Source: Methanoculleus bourgensis MS2 (GTDB lineage Archaea > Halobacteriota > Methanomicrobia > Methanomicrobiales > Methanoculleaceae). From it: a stretch of 64,000 bases of DNA. The DNA is taken from contig NC_018227.2 in assembly GCF_000304355.2 (NCBI RefSeq), forward strand, positions 2,046,001 to 2,110,000, given 5' to 3'. The position numbers and the translations under genes are program-made. The notes under the pieces were generated by a model. The model was not told the origin of the DNA and searched no databases. It saw only the letters and a program-made list of their open reading frames with translations. Below, in pieces: positions 52,559-60,338 of the stretch. Every line of letters begins with the position of its first letter. The first letter of the stretch is position 1.

Positions 52559-53349
52559 CGGTCCTGACCCTTGGGCCGGCCGGGACGTTCAGCCACGAAC
52601 TCGCCGCCGCACTCTTTGGCGACGATATCGAACTCCTGCCGACGATCCGCGCCATCATCGAGCGTGTGGCGGGGGGTTCTGCCGACGGCCTCGTGCCGAT
52701 CGAGAACTCTGAGGCCGGCGGCGTGGGGGAGACGCTCCAGGGACTCATGGAGTTCGGCGTCTCTATCACGGGAGAGGCCTACATGCCGGTCAGGCACCAC
52801 CTTGCGGCCCGGGAAGATCCTGAGCGACTTATGGTCATCTACGCCCACCCGCAGACGCACGAGCAGTGCTCTATCCTCCTCGGGAGCCTCGGGGTCGAGG
52901 TTGTGCACACGAGCAGCAACGCTGCAAGCGCGGTGGCGATGCAGGGAGACAGCCGCGCCGGCGCGGTCATCCCGGAGATGGCGGCGACGATCTACGGTCT
53001 CCCAATCGTTCTTCGGGATATCCAGAACAATAGGGAGAACACCACCCGGTTCGTGCAGATATCCGCCACTCCCCGCGAGGGTGCCCGGTGCACGAAGTGC
53101 AGCCTCCTCGTGGACCCCGGAACCGACCGGGTCGGGCTCCTCGCCGAGATCCTCGGGGTCTTTGCCCGCCGTGGCATCAACCTGACCAGGATCGAGTCGC
53201 GCCCGTCCCGGCGCGGGATCGGCAGGTATGTATTCTTCATCGACCTCGAGATCTCAGAAGGATGGCAGGAGGCAAAGGAGGAACTCAAAAGGATGACCAC
53301 CGTCAGGGAACTCGGGTGCTACGCTCGCCTGGAGGTGCCGGGCATATGA
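52555..53349 (+). CDS. pheA: Prephenate dehydratase with ACT domain
   Basis: The 264-residue enzyme converts prephenate to phenylpyruvate for phenylalanine. It begins LGPAGTFSHELAA, contains the catalytic TTRFVQIS (~165), and ends with an ACT domain (LLAEILGVFARRGINLTRIESRPSR) that in homologues binds Phe for feedback inhibition. No chorismate mutase domain is present. It overlaps tyrA and aroA by 4 nt each. Confidence 0.94.
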   Translation: MTVLTLGPAGTFSHELAAALFGDDIELLPTIRAIIERVAGGSADGLVPIENSEAGGVGETLQGLMEFGVSITGEAYMPVRHHLAAREDPERLMVIYAHPQTHEQCSILLGSLGVEVVHTSSNAASAVAMQGDSRAGAVIPEMAATIYGLPIVLRDIQNNRENTTRFVQISATPREGARCTKCSLLVDPGTDRVGLLAEILGVFARRGINLTRIESRPSRRGIGRYVFFIDLEISEGWQEAKEELKRMTTVRELGCYARLEVPGI

Positions 53350-54614
53350 TCGTCAGGGTATCCGGGATCGGGCCGGTGGATGCGACGTTTGAGGCGCCTT
53401 CTTCCAAGAGTTACACCCACCGGGCCCTGATCGCCGCGGCGCTCGCCGCCGGGAGGTCGCGGATCACGGCGCCGCTCCGCGCCGCCGATACAGAACTGAC
53501 GGCACAGGGGCTCGAAAGCCTTGGGGTGCCGATCGAGTGGCTTCCGGGGGTGATCACCGTCACCGGGTGCAGCGGGGCCTTCCCGGCGCCGGGAGAGGTC
53601 ACGATCGACTGCGGGAACTCAGGGACGACCCTCCGGCTGCTTGCCTCGGCGGCGCTTCTCGCTCCGCACCCGGTGGTGCTCACGGGGAACGCGCGGATGC
53701 TTGAGAGGCCGATAGGGCCGCTTGCCGATGCCTTGCAGGCTCTCGGCGGCGACGTCGCGTTCACCGGCCGTCCGGGCTTTCCGCCCATCCGGGTCTCCGG
53801 CAGGCTCAGGGGCGGGAAGGCAGCAATCGACGGGAGCATGAGCAGCCAGTTTATATCATCCATCCTGATGGCGGCGCCCTACGCGGACGAGGACGTGGAA
53901 CTCACGCTCCCGGCTCCCCCCGCATCCCGGTCCTACCTCGACGTGACCGCGGACGTTATGCTCAGGTTCGGCGCCCGGCTCGAGCGGCGGGGCTACGAAT
54001 GGTTCCGGGTGAAGAGCGGTGTGCCCTACCGGGGGCGGGGCTACCGGGTCGAGGGTGATTACTCGTCGGCGTCCTACCTCTTTGCGGTCGCAGCCGTCTG
54101 CGGCGGGCGGGTCACGGTCACGGGCTTAAACCCGGCGTCGGTCCAGGGAGACCGCCGGTTCCTCGACGCTCTTGAGGCGATGGGGTGCCGGGTGGCCGCC
54201 GATGCCGATGCGGTGACGGTGGAGCGGACGGGTGATCTGGAAGGCATTGAGATCGATATGTCCTCGTCCCCCGACACCGTCCAGACACTCGCGGCGGTGG
54301 CGGCGTTGGCAGCGTCGCCGACGACGATCACGGGGATTGCGCACCTGCAGTACAAGGAGAGCGACCGCGTCGGGGTGACGGCAGAGACCCTCCGGAGGAT
54401 GGGGGCGGGTGTTTTGGTCACTGACGACTCCCTCACGGTCACGCCCGCGCCCCTCCACGGCGTGCTCGTCGACCCGCATGACGACCACCGGACGGCGATG
54501 GCGTTTGCGGTGCTCGGGCTCGCGGTCGGGGGGATGGCGATCCGCGACCCCGGGTGCGTGGAGAAGTCCTTTCCCGGGTTCTGGGAGGCGCTCTACGGGG
54601 AGGGGCTGTTGTGA
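53346..54614 (+). CDS. aroA: 3-phosphoshikimate 1-carboxyvinyltransferase (EPSP synthase)
   Basis: The 422-residue enzyme joins shikimate-3-phosphate and phosphoenolpyruvate. Motifs are APSSKSYTHRALIAAALA (~16-33), DCGNSGTTLRLLAS (~88), and the C-terminal KESDRV and DPHDDHRTAMAFAV. ATG 53346 (MIVRVSGIG) overlaps the pheA stop; a longer upstream frame is an antisense-type artefact of the pheA gene. Confidence 0.95.
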   Translation: MIVRVSGIGPVDATFEAPSSKSYTHRALIAAALAAGRSRITAPLRAADTELTAQGLESLGVPIEWLPGVITVTGCSGAFPAPGEVTIDCGNSGTTLRLLASAALLAPHPVVLTGNARMLERPIGPLADALQALGGDVAFTGRPGFPPIRVSGRLRGGKAAIDGSMSSQFISSILMAAPYADEDVELTLPAPPASRSYLDVTADVMLRFGARLERRGYEWFRVKSGVPYRGRGYRVEGDYSSASYLFAVAAVCGGRVTVTGLNPASVQGDRRFLDALEAMGCRVAADADAVTVERTGDLEGIEIDMSSSPDTVQTLAAVAALAASPTTITGIAHLQYKESDRVGVTAETLRRMGAGVLVTDDSLTVTPAPLHGVLVDPHDDHRTAMAFAVLGLAVGGMAIRDPGCVEKSFPGFWEALYGEGLL

Positions 54615-55966
54615 AGAAGATCGTCCTCACCGGATTCCGGGGGACGGGGAAGACCTCAGTCGGGCGGATCCTTGCTGAGCGGCTGCAGGTGCCCTTCTTT
54701 GACACCGATACTTTGATCGAGCGCCGGGCCGGGATGCCGATCCCTGAGATCTTCCGGCGGCACGGGGAGGCAGCGTTCCGGGCCCTCGAGCGAGAGGTGA
54801 TCGCGTCGCTCCGGGATGCGGAGGGCGTGATCAGCACCGGCGGGGGGGCGGTCTTGGACCCCGCAAACGTCGCCGATCTGCGGTGGCACGGCACGGTCTT
54901 CCTCCTCTCTGCCGAGCCCGGGGTCATCTATGAGCGGATCGCCGGGAGCGACCGGCCTGGGCTGACCGATCTCCCGCCGGCAGAGGAGGTGCAGACACTC
55001 CTCGCCCGGAGGAGGGAGGCATACCTGGGCGCGGCCGATGCCTGCATCGATACCGGGAGCCGCACCCCCGGTGAGGTCGCGGACCTGGTTCTCCGGGGTG
55101 CAGGCATCTCCCCGGACGATGCGCATGAGCGGGACACCCTCCTTGAGCGGTTCGGGCTTTCGGCGCTCGGGGAGATGCTTGACCGCGACCCCGGGCTCCG
55201 GGTATGCGCCATCGCCGGCAACCCCTGTGCCCATAGCAGGAGCCCGCTCCTCTACAACCGGCTCTTTGCGCACTTTGGCATGCACTACCACTACACCCGC
55301 TTCGAGTGGCCGGATGTGGAGACGATCATCCGCCTTGCCTCTCTCCTCCCCACAAAAGGGCTCTCGGTCACCATACCGTTCAAGACCGACGTTATGCGCT
55401 ACATCGACGAGGTGGACGACCATGCGGCTGCCATCGGGGCGGTAAACACCGTCGTTAGATGCGGTGGACGAACATACGGCCATAACACCGACTGGCTGGG
55501 CGTGCGGGCCCCGCTCGCCCACCGGCGGGGCGCCCGGGCGGTGGTTCTCGGCGCCGGGGGTGCGGCGGCTGCGGCGGTCTACGCCCTCATATCGCTTGAT
55601 ATGGATGTTCTGGTGCTCGCCCGGCGTCCTGATACTGCACGGAGGCTTGCGGAGCGGTTCGGGTGCCGGTGGGGCGGACTGGATGAGTTCAAGGGGGTTG
55701 ACGTCGATGTGGTGGTACACGCAACCCCGGTCGGGATGGAGCCTGACACCCGGAGCCTGCTTGCCCCCCGCGACCTTGAGCCGGGGACGACCGTCTTTGA
55801 CCTCGTCTACACGCCGCCGGAGACCCCCCTCATCAGGGCGGCGAAGGAGGCCGGGTGCGCGACGATACCGGGCACCGAGATGTTCGTCCACCAGGCGGTG
55901 GAGCAGTTCCGGCTGATCACCGGGATCGCGGTCACGCCCGCGCTGGTGAGGGAGATGCTTCTATGA
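54611..55966 (+). CDS. aroKE: Fused shikimate kinase-shikimate dehydrogenase
   Basis: The 451-residue bifunctional protein has residues ~1-165 as a bacterial-type shikimate kinase (P-loop [31 protein letters not shown]). Residues ~190-451 are shikimate dehydrogenase ([25 protein letters not shown] with the catalytic Lys, [24 protein letters not shown]). Most archaea use a GHMP-type shikimate kinase instead, so the fusion points to acquisition of a bacterial-type kinase. It catalyses the consecutive steps dehydroshikimate to shikimate to shikimate-3-phosphate. GTG start overlaps aroA by 4 nt. Confidence 0.92.
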   Translation: MKKIVLTGFRGTGKTSVGRILAERLQVPFFDTDTLIERRAGMPIPEIFRRHGEAAFRALEREVIASLRDAEGVISTGGGAVLDPANVADLRWHGTVFLLSAEPGVIYERIAGSDRPGLTDLPPAEEVQTLLARRREAYLGAADACIDTGSRTPGEVADLVLRGAGISPDDAHERDTLLERFGLSALGEMLDRDPGLRVCAIAGNPCAHSRSPLLYNRLFAHFGMHYHYTRFEWPDVETIIRLASLLPTKGLSVTIPFKTDVMRYIDEVDDHAAAIGAVNTVVRCGGRTYGHNTDWLGVRAPLAHRRGARAVVLGAGGAAAAAVYALISLDMDVLVLARRPDTARRLAERFGCRWGGLDEFKGVDVDVVVHATPVGMEPDTRSLLAPRDLEPGTTVFDLVYTPPETPLIRAAKEAGCATIPGTEMFVHQAVEQFRLITGIAVTPALVREMLL

Positions 55967-56961
55967 ACACGTTTGGGAGAAACTTCAGGTGCACGACGTT
56001 TGGTGAGAGTCACGGGAAGGCGGTGGGTGTGGTCATCGACGGCTGCCCGCCGGGGATCGCTCTCACTGAGGATGATATCCAGCCCTACCTCGACCGGAGG
56101 CGGCCGGGGAAGAGCCCGCTTGAGTCGGCACGGCAGGAGCCCGACCGGGTGGAGATCCTCTCGGGGACGTTTGAGGTGAGGACGACCGGTGCCCCGATAG
56201 CGCTCGTCGTCAGGAACCGGGACGTCCGCTCGGAGGACTACGACGCGCTCAGGGACGTCTTCCGGCCCGGGCACGCCGACTACACCTACCAGGCAAAATA
56301 CGGGCTCCGCGACCACCGCGGCGGCGGGAGGAGCTCAGGGCGGGAGACCCTTGCCCGGGTCGCGGCCGGGGCGGTGGCGGTGCGCTGCCTTGCGCCGTAC
56401 GGCGTCGCGGTCAGCGGGAGGGTCGTTGCGGTGCACGGGGCGACTGAGCCGGAAGCGATGGAAGCAGAGATCCGGGCCGCCCGGGATGCGGGGGACTCCG
56501 TGGGCGGAATCGTCGAGGTGACGGCGACCGGGTGCCCGGCAGGCCTCGGGGATCCAGTCTTTGGAAAACTGGACGCCGCTATCGCCGGGGCGATGATGGG
56601 CATCGGTGCGGTGAAGGGCGTCGAGATCGGCGAGGGATTCGGCGCCGCCCGGATGCTCGGGAGCGAGATGAACGATCCCATCGGCAAAGCCGGGTTTGCA
56701 AGCAACCACGCGGGCGGTATCCTCGGCGGGATCAGCACCGGGCAGGATATCGTTGTCAGGATAGCCGTCAAGCCGACGCCCTCGATACGGCGGGTGCAGC
56801 GGACGGTTGATCTGGCCGGGGAGGAGCGGGAGATATCGGTTGCGGGGAGGCACGACCCCTGCATCGCCCCCCGTATCGTCCCGGTCGCGGAGTGTATGCT
56901 CGCGCTTGTTCTTGTTGACGCGATGCTTGAGCAGGCGAAGTACCGTGGGGCACCGATTTGA
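55963..56961 (+). CDS. aroC: Chorismate synthase
   Basis: The 332-residue FMN-dependent enzyme is the last step of the shikimate pathway. Motifs are [11 protein letters not shown] (~12-22), [13 protein letters not shown], the signature [21 protein letters not shown] and the C-terminal [15 protein letters not shown]. Slightly short compared with bacterial forms, normal for archaea. It overlaps aroKE by 4 nt and ends the operon; the minus-strand genes that follow converge on it. Confidence 0.95.
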   Translation: MNTFGRNFRCTTFGESHGKAVGVVIDGCPPGIALTEDDIQPYLDRRRPGKSPLESARQEPDRVEILSGTFEVRTTGAPIALVVRNRDVRSEDYDALRDVFRPGHADYTYQAKYGLRDHRGGGRSSGRETLARVAAGAVAVRCLAPYGVAVSGRVVAVHGATEPEAMEAEIRAARDAGDSVGGIVEVTATGCPAGLGDPVFGKLDAAIAGAMMGIGAVKGVEIGEGFGAARMLGSEMNDPIGKAGFASNHAGGILGGISTGQDIVVRIAVKPTPSIRRVQRTVDLAGEEREISVAGRHDPCIAPRIVPVAECMLALVLVDAMLEQAKYRGAPI

Positions 56962-56972
56962 GATTATCGTAC

Positions 56973-57038
56973 TCAAGAAGGGGGTGCCGCTCTCATCCAC
57001 ACCCTGATGCCCGGGTCCAGCACAACGCTATCGGGCAT
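56973..57038 (-). pseudogene. Truncated PIN-domain toxin start
   Basis: A 21-codon frame (MPDSVVLDPGIRVW, then MRAAPPS-stop) begins inside the stop of the small upstream gene, as VapC genes do after VapB. Only the first beta strand and its Asp (VVLDPG) remain before it runs out 12 nt from aroC. A remnant of a toxin gene is likely; a chance ORF is possible. Confidence 0.35.
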
Positions 57039-57195
57039 CGCGATCCTCCCGGATCAGGTCTGCGGCAGGCCCCCCTTCACCCAGGGAGCGGTGGGCTTCC
57101 CGTGCCCGTGCCAGGAGCCGGGCCTTGCGCCTCTGTACGAAGGCGCGGACATCGTCCTGCCACGTGGGTTCTTCGATCATCTTTCGATCCGGCAT
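57028..57195 (-). CDS. Small antitoxin-like protein
   Basis: The 55-residue basic protein (MIEEPTWQDDVRAFVQRRKA, then ADLIREDRDAR) has ATG 57195 preceded by GAGGTG about 11 nt away. The C-terminal LIREDRDAR resembles tails of VapB-like antitoxins that wrap a PIN toxin. It lies 39 nt after aroD on the same strand and overlaps a PIN remnant. It is too short for standard gene cut-offs. Confidence 0.5.
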   Translation of the reverse strand: MPDRKMIEEPTWQDDVRAFVQRRKARLLARAREAHRSLGEGGPAADLIREDRDAR

Positions 57196-57234
57196 AAGCC
57201 CTTCACACCTCTTCGCTCCGGAAGTATCCTCGCC

Positions 57235-57870
57235 TCACTTCAGCAGGTCAGCGATCTGGCGCGCCTCCTGTATATGGTACTGCCCTTCAGCCGTCGGGGT
57301 GCCGGCATGGCAGAACATGAACTCCGACCCGAAGAGGGGCAGGATCGCACGGGCGTAGCGGAACTCGGCGCCCATGATACTCGTGCAGATGGGTTTCTGG
57401 GCCTGGTGGGTGAAGGCGACGAGCGCAAGGAGGTCGTCGGTGGTGCGGGGTTTCACGACGATCTTCGGGATATCCCCGTAGGACCTGAGCATACTCTCGA
57501 TCTTTCCCAGTTCTGGGGGGGTGGGCATCTCGCTCGTATGCAGCGATGCGAGGATCTGGACCCCCTGGCTCTTGATGAGCGGTGCGTGGTCCCGGTAACG
57601 GGCCTCGACGTCCACGAAATCGACGTATCTCGTGATCGGGCCGATGATCCTGGTCCAGAGGTCCGCGTTGCCGACGAACCGCCCCCCTTCCTCCCTGCTC
57701 CTGAGCGTGGCGATCAGGGGGATTGCGGTCTTCTCCCGGATCACACGGACCTGGTCCAGCAGGTCGCCGGCCATCCTGTCGAGCCTGATCTCGATGAACG
57801 TCGGGCTGTACTTCACCGCCTCGTCGATAACGCCGGCATCCTCCACAGAGACGACGATCTTCATATTCAC
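57235..57870 (-). CDS. aroD: 3-dehydroquinate dehydratase, type I
   Basis: The 211-residue TIM-barrel enzyme dehydrates 3-dehydroquinate to 3-dehydroshikimate. Motifs are EIRLDRM (~27), [13 protein letters not shown] (~53), [14 protein letters not shown] with the catalytic His region, KIVVKPRT with the Schiff-base Lys, and [13 protein letters not shown]. It supplies the step missing from the plus-strand operon but is transcribed convergently to it. ATG 57864 is an alternative start. Confidence 0.94.
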   Translation of the reverse strand: MNMKIVVSVEDAGVIDEAVKYSPTFIEIRLDRMAGDLLDQVRVIREKTAIPLIATLRSREEGGRFVGNADLWTRIIGPITRYVDFVDVEARYRDHAPLIKSQGVQILASLHTSEMPTPPELGKIESMLRSYGDIPKIVVKPRTTDDLLALVAFTHQAQKPICTSIMGAEFRYARAILPLFGSEFMFCHAGTPTAEGQYHIQEARQIADLLK

Positions 57871-57943
57871 CGGAGATATAACCGCTCTATCATTTAAATG
57901 TCTGCCCGCCTCCTCCGGCGTTCAGGAGCGGCCCCTGCCCCCA

Positions 57944-58744
57944 TCACTCCCCCATCGCATCGTGACGCTCCAGCATGGCGGCGAAGACCTCGTCAAAGAC
58001 TCCCGGGAGCCGTTGCCGGAGTTCCTGCACCCCGACCTCGGTTATGCCGCCGCCGGTCGCGACCCGCCGGATCAGGTCAGAGGGAGCCTCGCCGGTCTCC
58101 CTGAGGTAGGCGGCCGTAGCCGTGACCATCCCTGTCGCCAGCACGAGTGTCTGGTCCGGCGAAAGTCCGCTTGCCCGGGCCGTCGCCCCCGCCAGTTCCT
58201 CGATGATGGCGGCAAGCAGCCCCGGGCCGCAACTCGAAAGAAGCGTTGCCGCCGGGAGTTCATCCTCCTCGACGAGCACCACATCCCCGATCGACGAGAA
58301 GATCCCCTCCACCCGGAGGGCGTCGTTCATCCCGATCTGGCGCCCGTGGCAGATCAGCGTCGTCCCCTGCCCGACCGCGGAGGTGACCGTGGGCACAACG
58401 CGGGTGACCGACCCCGTAAACGCCGCTTCGAGATCAGCAAGGCCCACGCCGGCGGCGAGCGAGACGATATGCTCATCCCCGTCCATCACCGGAACAATCT
58501 CGCGGAGGACAGTCATTATCTCCTGCGGCCTGACGGCGATGATGACCGTGCGGCACCGCCGGGCGAGTTCAGCGTTCGTTGCAGCGATGCCGATCCCGGG
58601 CCATGCGGCGGCGCATGCGTCCAGGCTCCTCTTGCTCTTCGACGAAACCACGACCTCATCGATCTGGAGCACCCCGGATGTAAGAAACCCGTTCACCAGC
58701 ATGCTGCCCATCTGCCCGTAGCCGATAACCCCTAAACAGTCCAT
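57944..58744 (-). CDS. proC: Pyrroline-5-carboxylate reductase
   Basis: The 266-residue NAD(P)H-dependent enzyme makes proline. It has N-terminal GVIGYGQMGSMLV (~5-17), VIIAVRPQEI (~68), VSLAAGVGLADLE and the C-terminal family signature VATGGGITEVGVQELRQ. Length is normal. It lies 73 nt upstream of aroD on the same strand and may share its transcript. Confidence 0.93.
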   Translation of the reverse strand: MDCLGVIGYGQMGSMLVNGFLTSGVLQIDEVVVSSKSKRSLDACAAAWPGIGIAATNAELARRCRTVIIAVRPQEIMTVLREIVPVMDGDEHIVSLAAGVGLADLEAAFTGSVTRVVPTVTSAVGQGTTLICHGRQIGMNDALRVEGIFSSIGDVVLVEEDELPAATLLSSCGPGLLAAIIEELAGATARASGLSPDQTLVLATGMVTATAAYLRETGEAPSDLIRRVATGGGITEVGVQELRQRLPGVFDEVFAAMLERHDAMGE

Positions 58745-58958
58745 GATCCTTCTTCCCGTTGGTCTCCGTCATAATAAAGGATAGACGTTTTTCCGTGAGG
58801 GCTGATGTGAAAATAGTATCCGGGGGTACGATGGAACTGAGCAGGGAACCTCCCATTCTCCAGACAGGGGGAGTATTCATGGAACAATTCTGGCAGTGCG
58901 CTGGACGATAACTGAAAATGAATTGTCAGGAACTCCTGCCTGGATCAGGCATAATCTG

Positions 58959-59183
58959 TTACAGGAGTGCCTGGAATTCTTCGGGCGAGATCCCGGCCTG
59001 GAGAAGAATTGCCTGGAGCGTCTTTGGCGCAAGGGTCTTTTTGGAGTGGACGGGAACGGTGACGATGGCACCGCGCCGGGGGTGGTGGAGATAATGGTGG
59101 CTGCCCCGGATGCCAACCACCTCAAAGCCGGCTTTCTTCAAAGCGCTGATTACCTTCTCCCCGGTGATTCTAGGGAGTTTCAT
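58959..59183 (-). CDS. hicA: HicA mRNA interferase toxin
   Basis: The 74-residue dsRBD-like toxin has the start LPRITGEKVISALKKAGFEVV and the catalytic His in RGSHHYLHHP. The full toxin length and fold signature (VPVHSKKTLAPKTLQAILLQAGIS, in part) are kept. HicA cleaves mRNA unless bound by HicB. It overlaps hicB by 4 nt in the antitoxin-first order. It appears functional. Confidence 0.92.
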   Translation of the reverse strand: MKLPRITGEKVISALKKAGFEVVGIRGSHHYLHHPRRGAIVTVPVHSKKTLAPKTLQAILLQAGISPEEFQALL

Positions 59184-59413
59184 ATCTCTGCGTTACTTGT
59201 ATTGAGAGGGACAGAGACCTCAACCGGAATTGGCTTCCCCAGTTTTTTAGCCACCTCGATATACCCCGAGATCGCCTCCTCGATATGCGCCAGGGCCTCT
59301 TCCCAGGTAGACCCCTCGCTGATACATCCCGGAAGGGAGGGAACCGTTACGGTATACCCCCCATCTTCATTCTGTTCCATAAGGACTGTGTAGCGGAGAC
59401 GAGTGGCTGACAA
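59180..59413 (-). CDS. hicB: HicB antitoxin
   Basis: The 77-residue partial-RNaseH-fold antitoxin (YTVLMEQNEDGGYTVTVPSL, PGCISEGSTWEEALAHIEEA) neutralises HicA. It lacks the C-terminal DNA-binding domain seen in longer HicB proteins, so autoregulation must work differently. The start is TTG with GGAGGG 5 nt upstream, and that site lies in one arm of a perfect hairpin (59419-59434). CTATATAG at 59446-59453 is the likely TATA box. Confidence 0.9.
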   Translation of the reverse strand: MSATRLRYTVLMEQNEDGGYTVTVPSLPGCISEGSTWEEALAHIEEAISGYIEVAKKLGKPIPVEVSVPLNTSNAEI

Positions 59414-59418
59414 CTGAT

Positions 59419-59434
59419 CCCTCCAGTGGGAGGG
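59419..59434 (-). promoter_or_regulatory. Perfect hairpin over the hicB ribosome-binding site
   Basis: CCCTCC-AGTG-GGAGGG at 59419-59434 is a 6-bp perfect inverted repeat. On the hicB strand the arm nearest the start is the Shine-Dalgarno GGAGGG, so folding would hide it. It could also be an operator. Confidence 0.45.
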
Positions 59435-59559
59435 TTGTCCATGACACTATATAGGGGTTATGTCGGCCAGGAGATGGACTCCGGCATTCATCTCTTCCCG
59501 GGATGGGGGTATTCTGCCTGGTTTCTTCATAACGCTGCTCGTTCATCATGGAAGGAGCG

Positions 59560-59720
59560 CATCCCAACAGTACCCTGCGACCGGGTATCCGCAGGGTTCA
59601 GAGCATGCTGGCGCATGTTCGCAAAGAATTGAGCAAGAGCCGGCGTCAAAAGCGCTGACACGACTTTCCCCCGGGTATCGCCTCACGGGGGAGGGACCGG
59701 GAGAGGGTGTCCCCCCATTG
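59560..59720 (+). repeat. Repeat F, copy 2
   Basis: CCCTGCGACCGGGTATCC, GCGCATGTTCGCAAAGAATT and GCGCTGACACGACTTTCCCC (short blocks) match 24601-24765 and the reverse of 27764-27915. It runs directly into element B. Confidence 0.6.
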
Positions 59721-59910
59721 GCGCTAACGTTCGGCATGGAGACTCGTGCGGATACCGCCAATTCAGGAGACGAACGTCGGTTTCAGGTATTATTGACCGG
59801 TCTGCGATCAATCGTCCACCTCCTCGGAGAACGGTCTTGATCCTTGTCGAGGGGCAATCAACGAGAGCCCGACCGGTTCGCTCCGGGAGGTTATCATGCC
59901 TCGGGCAGGG
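59721..59910 (+). repeat. Element B, copy 4
   Basis: It starts GCGCTAACGTTCGGCATGGA and has the internal hairpin TTGACCG-GTCTG-CGATCAA (59793-59811, one mismatch). It ends near GAGAGCCCGACCGGTTCGC. It is followed by the GC-rich block and the ~130-bp segment shared with 46275-46400. Confidence 0.65.
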
Positions 59911-60180
59911 TGGGGGGTTCGCGGTACCGCCGCCTGCGGGGAGGGGGCAAGCCCCCTCCCCGGTCCCCGCCCCCCGGGGCGATTCCCACCACGGCCCCCT
60001 GTCTGGGTGAGGCGGGGAACAGTCCAGATCCGGCATCCAGCACCGGGGTTCGTCAGATCCGGGTTTCAAGCAATTGACCGGGATTCAGCAAAGATTGAGA
60101 CTCTCCGGTACCACCATGAGTGCACTGCACCCATGATACGTTAGCGCCAATGGGCTCGCCTCCTCTGTCCTAAGGTCGGG
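59911..60180 (+). repeat. GC-rich block and ~130-bp segment shared with MITE copy 3
   Basis: GGGGAGGGGGCAAGCCCCC and CCCACCACGGCCCCCTGTC lead into GTGAGGCGGGGAACAGTCC, CGTCAGATCCGGGTTTCAAG and GACTCTCCGGTACCACCATG (short blocks). These are the same order and near-identical sequence as 46250-46395. No gene lies in 59414-60338; TATATA for the next gene is at 60304-60310. Confidence 0.6.
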
Positions 60181-60338
60181 CCTCCGGCAGGATACCCACC
60201 ACGGTCCCGGGGAAACGGCCCCGGTTCACTCTTGCATCCGGTGTGCCTACCTTCAAAGGTTCAAGCCCGAGGGCAGTGTCCCACGAACGCCTGCCGGGGT
60301 GGAATATATAGTCCGGCGGGGTGACTGTACTGGATCAA

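Noticed and set aside
57007-57897. 296-codon plus-strand frame over aroD
   Set aside because: aroD on the minus strand has all catalytic motifs; this frame has none.
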